64,000 nt of DNA from Canna indica (Eukaryota; Streptophyta; Magnoliopsida; Zingiberales; Cannaceae), in assembly GCA_034359265.1 (NCBI GenBank), contig CP136890.1:70495501-70559500 (forward strand), in the 5' to 3' direction. The notes below the pieces were generated by a model that saw only the letters and a program-made list of their open reading frames with translations, was not told where the DNA came from and ran no database searches. The position numbers and the translations under genes are program-made. Every line of letters starts with the position of its first letter. The stretch's first letter is position 1. Positions 1 through 11,470 of this stretch are shown here, in pieces.

Positions 1-4
1 CAAT

Positions 5-16
5 TGATATCAGAGC
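5..16 (+). other. primer-binding site of the copia element
   Basis: TGATATCAGAGC differs by one base from the usual plant TGGTATCAGAGC, which pairs with the 3' end of initiator tRNA-Met to prime minus-strand DNA synthesis. It lies three bases inside the presumed LTR end, as expected. Confidence 0.8.
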
Positions 17-59
17 AAGATTGTAGGATTAGATTTAACCATCTACCCTATAAGTTAGA

Positions 60-1250
60 ATGATTAGTGAAATCCAACTAGCTCAAGGGTCCTCTACTCA
101 TACTCCGCCATTGTTCGATGGAAACAACTATGTCTATTGAAAGATACGTATGAATGACTTCCTACAATCACTAGGCATGAATGTATGGAGAATGATACAA
201 CTAGAGTATAAGCAACCAACTAAGGAAATGGATGAGTGGGACCAAGAAGAGATTAAACTCTTTAAGGCAAATGTAAAGGCCGTCAATGCATTATATTGTG
301 GCCTATCAATTAATGAGTTCAATAGAATTTCTACTTGTAAGTCCGTATATGAACTTTGAAAAGTCTTAGAGACTACACATGAAGGTACTTCACAAGTTAA
401 GGAATCTAAGATAAACCTACTCATGTACAATTATGAAATATTCAAAATATTATCGCATGAATCTATTGATGCCATGTATGCTCGATTTCAAAATATTACA
501 AATGGATTAGCTAACCTTGGCAGAGAGATAAGGGAAGAGAAGAAGGTAAGAAAGCTCATTTGTTTCCTTCCAAAAGTTTGGGAGCTCAAGGTCATCGCAA
601 TCATGGAAGCCAAGGATATGAGCACCTTGAAGATCACTGAGCTCATTGGGTCTCTCATGACACATGAGACCCATATGAAATAATACAAGGAGGAAGATGC
701 TCCCAAAGGCAAGACCATTGCATTTAAAGCATCACACCGGGATGAAGAATACTCATCATCCGAGGAAGAGATGGACGACTTTGAAGAAATGACAGTGTTG
801 GCGAGAAGATTCATGAGCTTCATGAGAGGAGGCATGAGAAAGGGAAGAGGAGGCTACACATGCTTTAATTGCAACAAAATCGGGCATCTAAGGAAGGATT
901 GCCCACTTCTCAAGGCTTTCACCTCCAACCCTCACAAAAAGGACAAATACAAGAAGAAGAAGAAGAAGAAGAAGAAGAAGGCAATGATGGCTTCATGGGA
1001 TGAAAGCGAACCTTCATCAAGTGAAGAAGACTCCAAGAGTGAAAAGGCAAATCTTTGCTTGATGGCAAATGACAATGAGGTAAGATTTACTTTTGGTGAG
1101 CTTTCATTTACACAAGAAGAACTAGAAAATGAATTTGATCAAATGCATGATGAATTTAATGCTATTAGGAAAAAGTTTAAAGAGCTTAAAAAGGATAACA
1201 AATATTTAGAGCTTGAAAATGATAATTGCTACTCTTATGCAATGCATTAA
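60..1250 (+). pseudogene. copia gag (capsid/nucleocapsid) with three in-frame stops
   Basis: One reading frame runs from ATG at 60 to the stop at 1250, broken by stops at 138 (TGA), 357 (TGA) and 681 (TAA). Both TGA codons sit where copia gags usually have tryptophan, so TGG-to-TGA decay is likely. Around residues 25-210 it resembles the plant copia gag (UBN2-type) domain. At about 860-905 it has a CCHC zinc knuckle (CFNCNKIGHLRKDC) after a basic GRGG stretch, then a lysine tract coded by repeated AAG and an acidic serine-rich segment. In life it would form the particle and bind RNA. The upstream LTR would drive it. Confidence 0.85.
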
Positions 1251-1862
1251 GGAAAGAAGTAGATACCCTTAAGGAAGAAAAGCATGCCCTGGATGTTGCT
1301 AAGAAAAACTTAGAAAATGAGAACAAAAAATTGGAAGATGAAAACAAGTACTTAAGTGATTAAGTAGAGCACTTGAATGATAGCATGCTAAGTCTAAAAA
1401 AGTAACTTTACTTGCTAAATGAAAAAATGACAACCTTACAAAATGTCATGCCTAAGGTTATCCATGTTAGAAAGTCATCACACTTCCATGCTCACACACA
1501 CAATAGAAGAAAGTTTAATGAAAGTTATTTTTCATGTGGTATATTTGGCCATATGACTATAGATTGTGCATTAAGGAGGAACCCACATGCTAGCTTTACT
1601 TGGGTTCCTAAGATGACTAACACTCAAGGACCCAAGAAAATTTGAGTACCTAAAATAGTCTCTTCTCCTTTTGTAGATGGAGAAACATCCTCAAGCAAGT
1701 AGAAACACATGGATATTGGATAGTGGTTGCTCAAAACACATAATGGGTGACATCAATCTTTTCGCAACCCTATCAAGCAAAGATGGTGGACATGTGACAT
1801 TTGGAGACAATGCCAAAGGTAAAATTGTTGGCATTGGTGATATAGGTATATTATTGGCCTAA
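1251..1862 (+). pseudogene. copia gag tail, second zinc knuckle and aspartic protease fragment
   Basis: After the stop at 1250 the frame shifts and codes a glutamate/lysine-rich coiled coil (about 1250-1405). A segment at 1412-1645 has a second knuckle-like motif (CGIFGHMTIDC) and the WVPK motif typical of this lineage. At 1707-1850 is the copia retropepsin start (WILDSGCSKHIMG, with the DSG catalytic triplet kept), followed by a TFGD segment and GIGDIG. The similarity stops at about 1860, where an LTR-like sequence begins. There are several stops and frame changes, so no functional polyprotein is possible. Confidence 0.82.
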
Positions 1863-3290
1863 GGTTTTCTTCCTTGGTCTTAATCTTGGTTTTGATGATA
1901 ACAAACATAGAACTAATGTTTCATTAAAAAATATTTTTAGGTTTCATATCGGTTAGCGCTCGACGTCCCCGGTCGGAAAAATCGAAGAAATCGGAGAAAT
2001 CGGCAAGGACGCTCGTCGATGCTCGGGATTCTTCGGGAAGTTAAAGTTTAGGTCTAGGATGTCTAGTTTATATTGTAATCCTCTTTATGATGTAAAGAAC
2101 CCAAAAACCAAATCCGAACCTCAAAACATGAAAACTCAAAAATCACCCTAAAATTCACTAAGTCTAGAGAGCTCCTTGGAGGACTATATGACCTAGATAT
2201 TTTCTTGACAAAAAAATGACGGTAATTGTTCATTGGGTAAAAACTAGATAACGAGGTATTTTTAAGGAATTTTTAGAAGCCTTTAGCATACCCATATTTG
2301 ACCCAGGAGATTAGAAAAATTTTGTTTTTCAGAAATTCGTACTAGACCCCAAAAACTAGATTTTGATTCTTAAGGATTTTGATTTTTTAGATATTTTTAT
2401 TGAATCCAAATGGGGGGTAATCCTTATATAACATTTATATTTTAAAGTTATTAACTGAAAGTTAAGAAATATTATATAAGTAGACTTAGCGAAGACATAA
2501 CCAGAAACGAGCAAAGAAGCAAAAAAAAATCAAGCAAACAAGTAGTCTGCCCTGCCCAAGTTCAGTCGACCGAAGGCATTTCAGTCGACCGAACATTGCC
2601 TAGAATGGGTAGAATGCTCCGGTCACTCGGGCGATCGTTTGATCGATCGACTGACGATCGACCGGACAAGTGACTAGCGGGCTGTAACGAGCAAAAAATC
2701 GCCCGTAGAGAAGAGAGAGCTCTCTCTTCTCTTCATGGCTTATAAATACGAAGCCATGAGAACTTTCCTTCATTATCTTGATCATTTCTACTATCTTTGA
2801 GATATTCTTTTGATCAATCCTAAGCCCTCATTGAGCCAATCTTGTGAAAACCCTAGCTTGAACATTTTATCTCTTTGATTGTGTCTTACCTTCATTGTTT
2901 CATCATCAAAGACATCAAGAGGAAGCTAGAAATCTTATTGTGGAGCTAAGTACTTTATTGTTTGATTTATTGCTCCATTTTGTGTTGTATTTTCTTGTTA
3001 TTTCATTGTATGTGAGTTTGTGTAAACCTAGAGTGCTAGGTTGATTGAGTTGGTGGTTGCCTTGGTGTTACGGCTTAATTCCACCATTGTAAACTTAGTT
3101 TACTAGGATTAGTTGAGTTGTCCCTTAGGTTGAGGTGGGAGAGTGCTCTCGGTAAGAATTCGTATCCATCGACAAACAACTTGCATATTTACAAAACCCT
3201 TAAGTGAGGAAAGCTTTACAAACTTAAGAATGCAATTAGGAATTTGTATTTTTCCTAGTGGTTAAAAATATTCAAAACATATATTTTTTT
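1863..3290 (+). repeat. LTR-like segment of a related copia family inside the element
   Basis: The sequence begins with the TTTTGATGATAACAAAC motif common near copia LTR starts. It shares with the 3' LTR (3681-4617) the GTCGACCGA motifs (2564-2597 versus 3732-3825), the block before a TATAAATA box (2741 versus 3960) and the later run with TAGTTTAC and AGGTTGAG-like stretches. It lacks the CCCCCCTTCTAG-type end of the 3' LTR. Most likely it is a diverged, end-truncated LTR left after insertion or unequal recombination, which removed integrase, RT and RNase H. Its boundaries are approximate. Confidence 0.55.
2734..2758 (+). promoter_or_regulatory. TATA box inside an 8-bp hairpin (LTR-like promoter)
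   Basis: TATAAATA at 2741-2748 lies between CATGGCTT (2734-2741) and AAGCCATG (2751-2758), a perfect 8-bp inverted repeat around a 9-base loop. The matching position in the 3' LTR (3960-3967) has the same TATA sequence without this hairpin. It is probably the core promoter of the LTR-like piece. Confidence 0.5.
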
Positions 3291-3680
3291 AAAAAAATTG
3301 CATGGTATCATCACACTTATGTATTGCCTTGTAATGGGGCTTTGCGACTTATTGATGATTGTCTTCTATAGGCTTACATTAATAGGAAGGACTATAGTGG
3401 TAGATGATACTCGATTTTATGGCTTTCTTGGTTTTAATGATGGAACTCATTAATTGTACCTTAGCTCTTGCCTTTTTTGATTGATGTCAAAAGGGGTAGA
3501 AAAAGTAAGGTCAAATTTGTTTTATGATGCATATAAATAGAGGGAGTTACAAGCAAGATATGCACATTGATAGGGGGAGCATATGTTAAGTTGTGTATGT
3601 CTTAACTCAAACTTACAAATAATACTTATCATTTCCCTCAAAATCCATGTTGTGTTTGTTATCATCAAAAAGGGGGAGAT
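3291..3680 (+). other. copia non-coding 3' internal region and polypurine tract
   Basis: It includes TTGATTGATGTCAAAAGGGG (near 3480), a frequent motif downstream of pol in SIRE/Tork-type copia elements. It ends in a polypurine tract (AAAAAGGGGGAGA, 3667-3679) directly before the 3' LTR. The tract primes plus-strand DNA synthesis. No coding sequence is seen. Confidence 0.75.
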
Positions 3681-4617
3681 TGTTGGTTTAATGGTTCCCC
3701 CCTTAGGCTAAAAACTAGTAGTGTCTACTTCGGTCGACCGAACGATGCCAAAAACTAGCAATGTCTACTTCAGTTGACCGGACAGCAGAGGAGCTAAAAC
3801 GCGACACATTCAGTCGACCAAACAGAGCGGCAGAAGGGCAGAATGCTAGCGGTCGCTGGGCGGTCGATCGGTCGGTCGATCGATGATCGACCAGCAAGCG
3901 ACCAGTCGGTGTCCAATGGGCAAAAAAACGCCTATTGAGGAGTCGTTCAATTGAGGGGTTATAAATACCTCTCACCTAACTTCTTTAATCTTTCTTAACA
4001 ACTAAGATAAGCTTCCAAAAGAGTGATTTGTGCCTTCTAGAGCTTAATTGGCTTGCGCTCGCTTCTCCGATCAACGATTTCTCAAGCACTCATCTTCTCT
4101 CAACTCCGGCTTCGATTCAATCTCAACGTCTTAGGGAGTTGGAGACATTGAAGGCTTGGAAAAGAGCACTTTGTCTTGATTTATTCTTTAGCTCTTTTCA
4201 TTTTAATTTTAATTGTTATTTGAACTTGTTTTCATTGGTTAGCTTGCTAGGTGTGCTAGTGTAAACACTTAGTGTTTACTTTGTAGAATTGTATTTTGTC
4301 TAGGTGAATAGGCTTGAGGAGTTCTCAAAGGGTTGAGAATCGAGCCCTCAGTCGTATTCAAAGAAAAACACAAAATCTATAAAGTACTTGGTGTGAGGCT
4401 AAGATAGTGGAGTAGGCGGTTGGCCGAACCACTATACTTTCGTGTGTTAAGGCCTTGTGTGTTTGTCTATAATTGTGCTTCATATTCGCTAACGAACATT
4501 ACTTAGTTGCATTTACATTTGGTTGAAGTTGAAATTGATTAAAAAAAAATTGAAGTACATTAATAAAGTAACCCAACACTATTCAACCCCCCTTCTAGTG
4601 TCGGATTTCACTCAACA
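3681..4617 (+). repeat. copia 3' LTR
   Basis: The 937-bp unit begins TGTTGG directly after the polypurine tract and ends CACTCAACA with CA at 4616-4617, preceded by the CAACCCCCCTTCTAG motif typical of copia LTR ends. It contains a TATA box at 3960-3967 and palindromic GGTCGATC...GATCGACC (3862-3869 with 3885-3892). The 5' LTR lies just left of the window, so identity between LTRs cannot be compared. Confidence 0.85.
3960..3967 (+). promoter_or_regulatory. TATA box of the copia 3' LTR
   Basis: TATAAATA follows a GC-rich palindromic region and precedes a pyrimidine-rich stretch, about 280 bp into the LTR. That is a usual place for the U3/R boundary promoter. Confidence 0.5.
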
Positions 4618-6410
4618 ATGTTGGTCTCCAGCGAGTCTGCAATTATCTTGAATGGCGAGTTTGGAAAATGAACTCAACACAAGAGGGGTCTACGACAGGG
4701 GGACCCCCTATCCCCCTTTTTGTTTTTGTTGGCGGCGGATGTATTCTCTAGAATGATGTCAGCTGCTTGTAAGAGTGGCCTAATCTCTGGAAATAAATTT
4801 GGCACAGAGTTAGAGGTCTTTAATCTGTAGTTCACCGATGACTTCATCATCTTCTCTAAAGGCAGTCGGGGGGATGTGACTAATCTAAAATTGCTTCTGT
4901 ATGCTTTCAAGGTGGCCTCGGGGCTCAAGGTGAATTATGAAAAAACTGTCATGGCTCACATTTTGGATGATTGGGAGAAAACCAAAGAAGCGGCGAGTTT
5001 GATCGGGTGCGAGACTAGCAGGTTTCCAATCGACTATCTCGGGTTGCCACACTCTAATACTCGGCCTAGGAAGGAGGACTAGAAGGGAGTCATTCAAAAG
5101 GTAGATCGTAGGCTGGCAGATTGGAAGGGTCGGCTGCTATCTCGTGGAGGGCGAGTTACACTCATTAATAGCGTATTGAACAACATCCTGGGGTACTTCC
5201 CCTCTATTTTCAAGGCTCCAAAGTATGTAATTTCTCATATTGACAGAAGAAGGAGATCGTTCATGTGGTGTATTAATGGGAAGGAGGACTCGAGGGGTAT
5301 GGCCCTGGTTAGCTGGAATGACGTGACAGCTCTCAAGAGCAATAGAGAGCTGGGTATGGTGGACCTGCATATTCATAACTTGGCGAGACTAGGGCGTTGG
5401 TGGTGTGCGGTGGCATCATGCAAAAACTTGGTGTGGGTCCAGATTGTTTGTCAGAAGTACTTTTCGAAGATGGTCGAGCATTTGGAGGGGCATTCAACAT
5501 GTCATGCTTGTTTTTTATTGGGGTCGAGATGGTCATTGGTAGTGGAAGAAACACGAATTTTTGGAATGACCGTTAGCTAAACAGGTGTTTGTTGTCAACA
5601 TCCTTTCTGGATCTCTTCCTAGCGTGTAGGAGGCAACATTCAACGATTTCGGAGATGAGAGGTGCAATGGGTTGGCGCCTTGGGTGGTCGGGTCCGGTGG
5701 ATGAGAATCAGGTGGAGGCGCTTAGATCTCTTCTTGGACAGGTCTCGCTATCCGAGGAAGAGGATCGGAGAATTTGGAGATGGAATTCTAATGGCTTGTT
5801 CTTGATGGCATCTATGTACCGCTTCCTTGCGGAAAGGGGAAGAGGAATCTCTACCTTTCCAAAGTGTGGAATGGTAAATGTCTTCTTAAAATGAAGATTC
5901 ACATGTGGCTTCTTCTTCTCTGGAGTCTTAACACTAAAGATTTCTTGTTGAGGCACGGAATCATGAACGACGATCCGCTTTGCATTTTTTGTAAAAGAGA
6001 GTCAGAAACAACGAATCATTTGTTTGACTATTGTACGACGGCCTCGGCTGGGTGGATGCGCTTCCTTGCGATCTGCGGCCTGGACGGACATGCTAACATT
6101 CTTCAGGCTGAAGGTGGACGAGAGATTGGCCGGCAGGGAAGAGGAAGACCGGTATTATTTAGTGTTGATGCTTGTGGTACTCTAGAAATTCTAAAAAGTT
6201 TGGTCACCACATTACCTCAGTGGACATGACTGTTAGGATGGTTGGCTGTTTGAAGGCGAGTTCGGAAGGGACAGATCTTTAGGATCTTTAGGCCCATTAG
6301 TGTTAACTTTCCCTTGGTATACATCTCGGTATACCCTTACCTGTAGCTTGATTTCAACTCTAAAATGAATGGATTGGTGTGGCCTGGTCTCACCTTTTAC
6401 TTAAAAAAAA
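4618..6410 (+). pseudogene. LINE (L1-type) reverse transcriptase 3' part with zf-RVT domain
   Basis: The translation gives [14 protein letters not shown] (4683-4725), the FTDD catalytic box (about 4829-4840), a LKVNYEKT segment, the YLGLP motif (5035-5050), then the RRLADWKGRLLSRGGR and GMVDLHIHN regions. At about 5855-6050 it has a zf-RVT type end (KMKIHMWLLL, CIFCKRESETTNHLF). A stop sits just before FTDD (about 4828), another is near 5081, and frame changes occur near 4672 and 5580. The 3' end at 6395-6410 is a short oligo-A after GGTGTGGCCTGGTCTCACC, normal for plant L1 tails. The left end coincides with the copia LTR, so the 5' part is either truncated or lies beyond the copia insertion. 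Confidence 0.85.
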
Positions 6411-7640
6411 TTCAGATACCTTGTTCTAAGAGTTCACTTATATCAATCAAAATACACAAATTGACAAATTTTGCCCTTTATCCAGATGATGAATAATCAT
6501 CAATTTTCACAGGTTTACCGATGGCTGTTGCAATTTGGGATAGAATCTGTTTAATTATGTAAAAACTGGTTGGCTCCAGATTAATTAGCTGAATTTTAGC
6601 GTAAATTCAATTAATATGGTGCTGTCATAGTACTATAAATTATATTATTAGCATGCAATGTCGAGAATGACTACAAATATGAACAATATATAGTTTTATT
6701 GTTTTTTACAGGCAGGACCATTACATTAATTACAAATTAAAAAATAAAATAGTTAGAGGGTAATAAATTTAGTCCTCCTGTCAGCAATGAAATTTCCTTA
6801 TTTTCTCTTTCTATCTCCAATGTCCTTTTTAGGAATGACAACGATTTAATTAATCACCTTTTTGATGGTTAACCAAAATTGAAATCGGATAAAAACTCGC
6901 TATCCGAAATTGAAATCAAAATCATTCGGTTTCAAAAACCAATATCTGAAACTGAAACCGGTACATTATCGGTTATCCGCCGGATAACCGAAATCGAATT
7001 TTGGGTAAAAAGGTAAACAAGTTTCGGGTAGCGAGTTTAGGATTTTTGGATTAATAATATATATAATCGGGTAAATGGGTAGCAGGTTTAGGATTTTTGC
7101 GTTAAGAATATATATAGTAAATTATTATCGATTCCGATTATCGGTTAACCGCGGATAACCGATAATCGAAACTAAAATATATAACCAATACCCAATAATC
7201 GAAATTGAACCGATTAAAATTGGTTTTTGAATTTTACTAACCGAAACTGAAACTGAACCATAAATCCACTATCTAAAATCGAATTTTACGATTCAATTAA
7301 CCGGTTCCAATTGTCATCCTTACTCCTTTCCTTTAGTTTTTTGAATTGGGAGAATTTAAATTCGTTGATCATTCATTGTTGGACTCCGTGGTCAATGAAA
7401 ATTAAAAATTCAACTATTGGAAACGGTGAATGATAAAATATTGTAAATCCAAAAAGGAGAGGAGATTGACCTAGTCTGCGAGATCACCTAGGGGTGAGCA
7501 TCGGTCTATTCAGTTAATCAATCAAATCAAACTCTCGATTAATTGAACCAAAATGGGAATTTTCCATTAATCATTTACCAAACTGGAAAAAAAAATCGTT
7601 TAATTCGATTTAGTTAACCGAGTTTTTGGTTCGGTTCAAC
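6411..7640. repeat. non-coding region rich in AACCG/CGGTT repeats and palindromes
   Basis: No gene is seen. From about 6860 to 7320, and again at 7500-7640, the sequence is built of GATAACCG, ATAATCG and CGAAACTGA-type words on both strands. It includes perfect inverted repeats at 6970-6979/6981-6990 and 7136-7147/7156-7167. Such words are a common dispersed low-complexity repeat in plant intergenic DNA. 6411-6860 is plain AT-rich DNA. Confidence 0.6.
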
Positions 7641-7746
7641 TTGAGCGTTGAAGTGTCTTTTGCAGACCCCACCCCCGCCGGAGTTACACCTGATCAAGAT
7701 ACACATTGGAGCAGACCGCATCACTCCGACTTCATGCAAGAATATT

Positions 7747-7758
7747 TGGCGCCCACCA
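7747..7758 (+). other. primer-binding site of the Tat-type gypsy element
   Basis: TGGCGCCCACCA followed by TAGGGCCGAGTAAAT is the usual motif just after the 5' LTR in plant Tat-type gypsy elements. It marks the start of the internal region. Confidence 0.65.
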
Positions 7759-8099
7759 TAGGGCCGAGTAAATCTTATATGTCCCGCAATGGTTGGCACC
7801 TAGAGCCATGCGAACGTCGCCGCACGCAGACAACACCCTATTGGTGACGTCCCCCGCTACTTGGAGACGCTGAAATAGTTAGGAGTGACGCCTTGGCACC
7901 ATCCAACCCCTCATTAGAATAATCCCAGTGTTTGATAAACGACCTTCAGGCGAAGAACTGACTGGGTTAACAATCCAGGTCGACATGCTGATGAGGTGCA
8001 TGGAACAACACGCGACCAAATAGGAGAACCATCGCTCAGAGCATGAAGAAGACAATCACAAGGAAAGAAGGAGACTATCCTGCACGCCTCACCAGAGAG

Positions 8100-9160
8100 A
8101 AGAGAAAGACAACGAGGTCACAAAGGCTACCCGTCCTCTTCCCGTTGACTCGGGACCCTTCGCCGAGTGCATTATGACGGCGTGCCTTCCACCCAAATTC
8201 AGGTTGTTGACCACATTGAAGCCCAACGATAGTATGGGCAACCCGACTACACATTTGACGATGTTTAGGTCCATGATACTCCTCAACGGGTCAATTGATC
8301 TCGTCTTTTAGAGATCCTTCTCGACCTTCTTGGAGAAGGCCGCACTATTGTGGTTCTCTTCCCTTCCACTAGGGTCTATACACACTTTCGTAGAGCTCTT
8401 CCGTGCCTTCATCAATCAGTTCTCCTCATCCCGTATCTACTCCAAAATCGTAGACGCCCTCCACTACGTCAAGCAAGGGCAACACTAGTGCTTGAGGGAT
8501 TACATACAAAGATTCCATGCCACAGCCATAGAGATCCCAAATCTTGATCCACGCATTGAGATTTTCTCTATCAAGCACAAGATGAAGCCTGGACACTTCG
8601 GGAACCACCAAATTAAGACGCCACCAAGGACAAGAAGGACAAGAGGCTCAACATAAGGGGTGAGGACAAAGACCATCGCGACCAAGGTCATAGCAAGAGA
8701 GGGAGGTCACCCTTTAGGCCTATTCCCAGGTTCGACGAGTACACTCCCCTCAACACTAGACGAGAGACCATCCTCCAGGAGATCTACCATCTGCAGTTGC
8801 TTAGACCTCCCAATGGCTTAGAAAGGTCGAAACCCTCATCCAATGTCGACAAGAGCAAAAGGTGTGAGTTCGACCAAACTTATGGGCACACCAACGAGGA
8901 GTGCGTGGTGCTCCGAGACCAAATCGAGCACCTGATCAAAGAAGGTCACCTTGACCACTACGTCCGTCACAGACGAAGCCATGACCACCAACGCCGAAGT
9001 CTGAGCAGGACATCGGCACCCTGCAACGTGACAAGCAATCACAATGACTGCAGAACTGAGCAGCCTAATGCTAAAATCTATGGAGTTATTGATTACATAG
9101 CAGACAAATTTGCTGGAGGAGGCAAAACGAACTTAGCTAGAGCGGAATCACTCTAGGCCA
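8100..9160 (+). pseudogene. Tat-type gag with nucleocapsid knuckle, broken
   Basis: At 8130-8640 the plus-strand translation gives PFAECIMTACLPPKF, then WFSSLPLGSIHTF and a LRDYIQRFHATAIEIPNLDP segment. These are landmarks of the gypsy capsid domain (retrotransposon gag family). At 8860-8960 CEFDQTYGHTNEECVVLRDQ and IEHLIKEGHLDHYV match the C-terminal gag region that in Tat elements follows the capsid. There is a stop near 8309, and a further stop and frame changes through 8490-8800. The product would have formed the virus-like particle. Now it is a fossil. Confidence 0.78.
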
Positions 9161-11018
9161 CCATGGCAATCAACGATGCAACTCGTCCATAAAGGTCGCA
9201 TGCGCCTACCTCAGTAATATCTTTCGATGAAACCGACTTCCTTGGGATTAACAGAAACATGCATGACCCTATTGTTATTTTTGTAATCGATGGTGATTTC
9301 CTTAACAGGAAAGTCCGGGTAGACCAAGGGAGTTTGGCTGACACCTTGTTCTACCCAACACTCGTAAAGATACACATCAACAAAAATTCACTCCATCCTA
9401 CCATGGAGACCTCGTCGGCTTTTCAAGAGAATGAGTCAACGTTAGAGGTACTTATGGCTAGCGACGATGCCGACTCCCCACCAAGAACGAAGTCGGTGAA
9501 CATACAATATTCCTCGTCGTCCAATGTTCATATCCCTACCGCATGATCTTGGGCCGATCAGTTTAGGAGTCATAGTACCTACTCCTAATCTCACCATCAA
9601 ATTTCCTATCTCTGAAAAAGAGGTAGGAGTGGTGTTTGCAAACAAAATTTATCAGGCAAATTAGATTCACCACATTGCTCGAAAATGTTGTGATGGTCAA
9701 AAAACACTCAGGAAAATATCGGATGTGCATTGACTTCACCGATCTCAACAAAGCTTGTCCGGAGGACTCCTACCCGCTGCCGAGCATACACAAGATTGTC
9801 GACGGCTCCTCAAGATATCAATACTTAAGTTTTATGGATGCCTATTCAGGCTACAACCATATCTGGATGCTCCCAGAGGATGAAAAGAAGACGGTTTTCA
9901 TCACCAAACACGCCAACTTTTGCTACAAGGTGATGATGCTCTTCGGACTCAATAAGCAGGAGCTACATACCTACTTCTAATGAACAACGTTTTCAAGAAA
10001 CAGATCGGCCCCAATATGGAGGTGTACGTGGACAACATAGTTGACAAAACATCGGCCATTGAAGGCCACTGCACCAGTCTCATCGAGATCATTAGTGAGC
10101 TTAAATGCTACAACATGAAACTAAATCCAAAGAAGTGTGCCTTCAGTGTCCATGATGGCAAATTGCTCGACTTCATGCATATGAACCGAAAAGATCGAAG
10201 CCAATCCTAAAAAATATCGAGCTATCCAAGAAATGTGGAGCCCGCGCAAAATTAAAGAAGTACAATAGCTCACTAGAAGAATGACTGCCTTGTCCAAATT
10301 CCTCTCTAGGTCGATCGACAGGACCACTCATTTCTTCAAAATCCCAAGAAAGAAGTAGGACTTCCAATGGGACGAGAAAGTGCGAACAAAATTTTAAAGA
10401 GCTCGAATGCTTCCTCACCAGCCCGCCAGTCTTGGACAAACCACAACCGGGAGAAACACTCTTCATCTACATCACAGTCACGGAAAACACCCTCAGCTCG
10501 GTGTTGGTCCGAGAATAGGAAAAGGATCAAAAACTGATCTATTTCCTCAACAAGGTCCTTCAAGGGCCCGAAACCAGATACTATAGACTAGAAAAACTCG
10601 CCTTTGCCCTGGTCATCTTGGCCAGAAGATTAAGGTCACATTTCGCAAGCCACCACATCCAGGTATGCACAGAGTAGCCAATCAGACAAGTGTTGACCAA
10701 GCCCGAGCTCGCTAGCCAAATGATATCTTGGGTCAGTAGAACTCTCAGAGTTTAGCATCAAATACTAGTCCAGATGTCCCATCAAGGCCCAAGCAATAGT
10801 AGACTTCGTCACCAAATTCACCAATCAGGAAGGCACCCCCAACGAGGTCGAAACTTGGACATTTTTCGTAGACGGTGCCTCCAATGGAAAATGAAGTGGA
10901 GTAGGCATCATTCTGGAGAATGGCCAAGGAATCACCCTAGAGCAATCCCTTTAGTTCCAATTCAGAGCCAACAACAACCAGATGTAGTACGAAACTCTGA
11001 TCACCGGGCTGAAACTTT
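9160..11018 (+). pseudogene. Tat-type protease, reverse transcriptase, RNase H and first part of second RNase H
   Basis: Protease remnant: IVIFVIDGDFLN and VDQGSLADTLFY (about 9275-9350), where the usual D-G-G-S is D-Q-G-S. RT: ENVVMVKKHSGKYRMCIDF (from 9680), DLNKACPEDSYPLPS, SFMDAYSGYN, then a stop at about 9980. The catalytic YVDD is YVDN (10025-10036), so one metal-binding aspartate is lost. RNase H: about 10390-10740 with PGETLFIYITV and ETRYYRLEKLAFAL, including two stops. The second RNase H starts at about 10855 with FFVDGASNGK and reaches ETLITGLKLS where CACTA-1 enters. The spacer before the RT is shorter than usual. Confidence 0.82.
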
Positions 11019-11034
11019 CACTACTGGAATAATG

Positions 11035-11470
11035 AGCATCAACAATGGCTCAATCTGTTGCTACACCGTTGCTGAAGACCATCAGCAACGGCTGCTCCTG
11101 GTGCAACGCAGCCGTTGCAGAAGATCGAGTACCTGATAACTTAACAACGGATCTGCAACGGCCACTCACACCGTTGTTAATGATATTATCAACAACGGTT
11201 CCGCAATGGGTTTTACCCGTTGTTGATACATCATCAACCACGGCTTAGCAACGAGGGGCGACTGTTGCTACTACTTTTATTAGCAACGATTCTACAACAA
11301 CGCGTGGACTATTGCGGATATTGACATCAACAACGATGTTGTTGCAAAGCCTTTGCTGAAAGCCGTTGCTGTTGTTCATCAGCAACGACTTTAAGTTTGC
11401 AGCCCAACTATTACGATACACATTCAACAACGGCTTTCACACGAATGACCGTGGGAAGGTCATTGCTGAT
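11035..11470. repeat. CACTA-1 subterminal repeats, left
   Basis: There are many copies of CAACGG and CCGTTG in both directions, often as pairs that can form short hairpins around 10-25 bases. Arrays like this are the binding sites of the TnpA-type protein in CACTA elements. Many copies have decayed to CAATGG or CAACGA. Confidence 0.7.

Larger units (their letters stand above)
1..4617 (+). mobile_element. Ty1/copia LTR retrotransposon, internally deleted, 5' LTR outside the window
   Basis: Bases 1-2 (CA) look like the last bases of a 5' LTR, followed at once by a tRNA-Met type primer-binding site. Then come gag, a coiled-coil linker with a second zinc knuckle, the retropepsin motif, an LTR-like piece in place of integrase, RT and RNase H, a non-coding 3' segment, a polypurine tract at 3667-3680 and a 3' LTR at 3681-4617 that starts TG and ends CA. 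Order and motifs are those of plant copia elements of the SIRE/Tork type. It cannot move on its own: most of pol is missing and gag has three stops. The target duplication cannot be checked because the left flank is outside the window. Confidence 0.88.

Noticed and set aside
5..16. tRNA gene fragments suggested by TATCAGAGC at 5, 30241 and 45654
   Set aside because: All lie next to LTR ends and are primer-binding sites.
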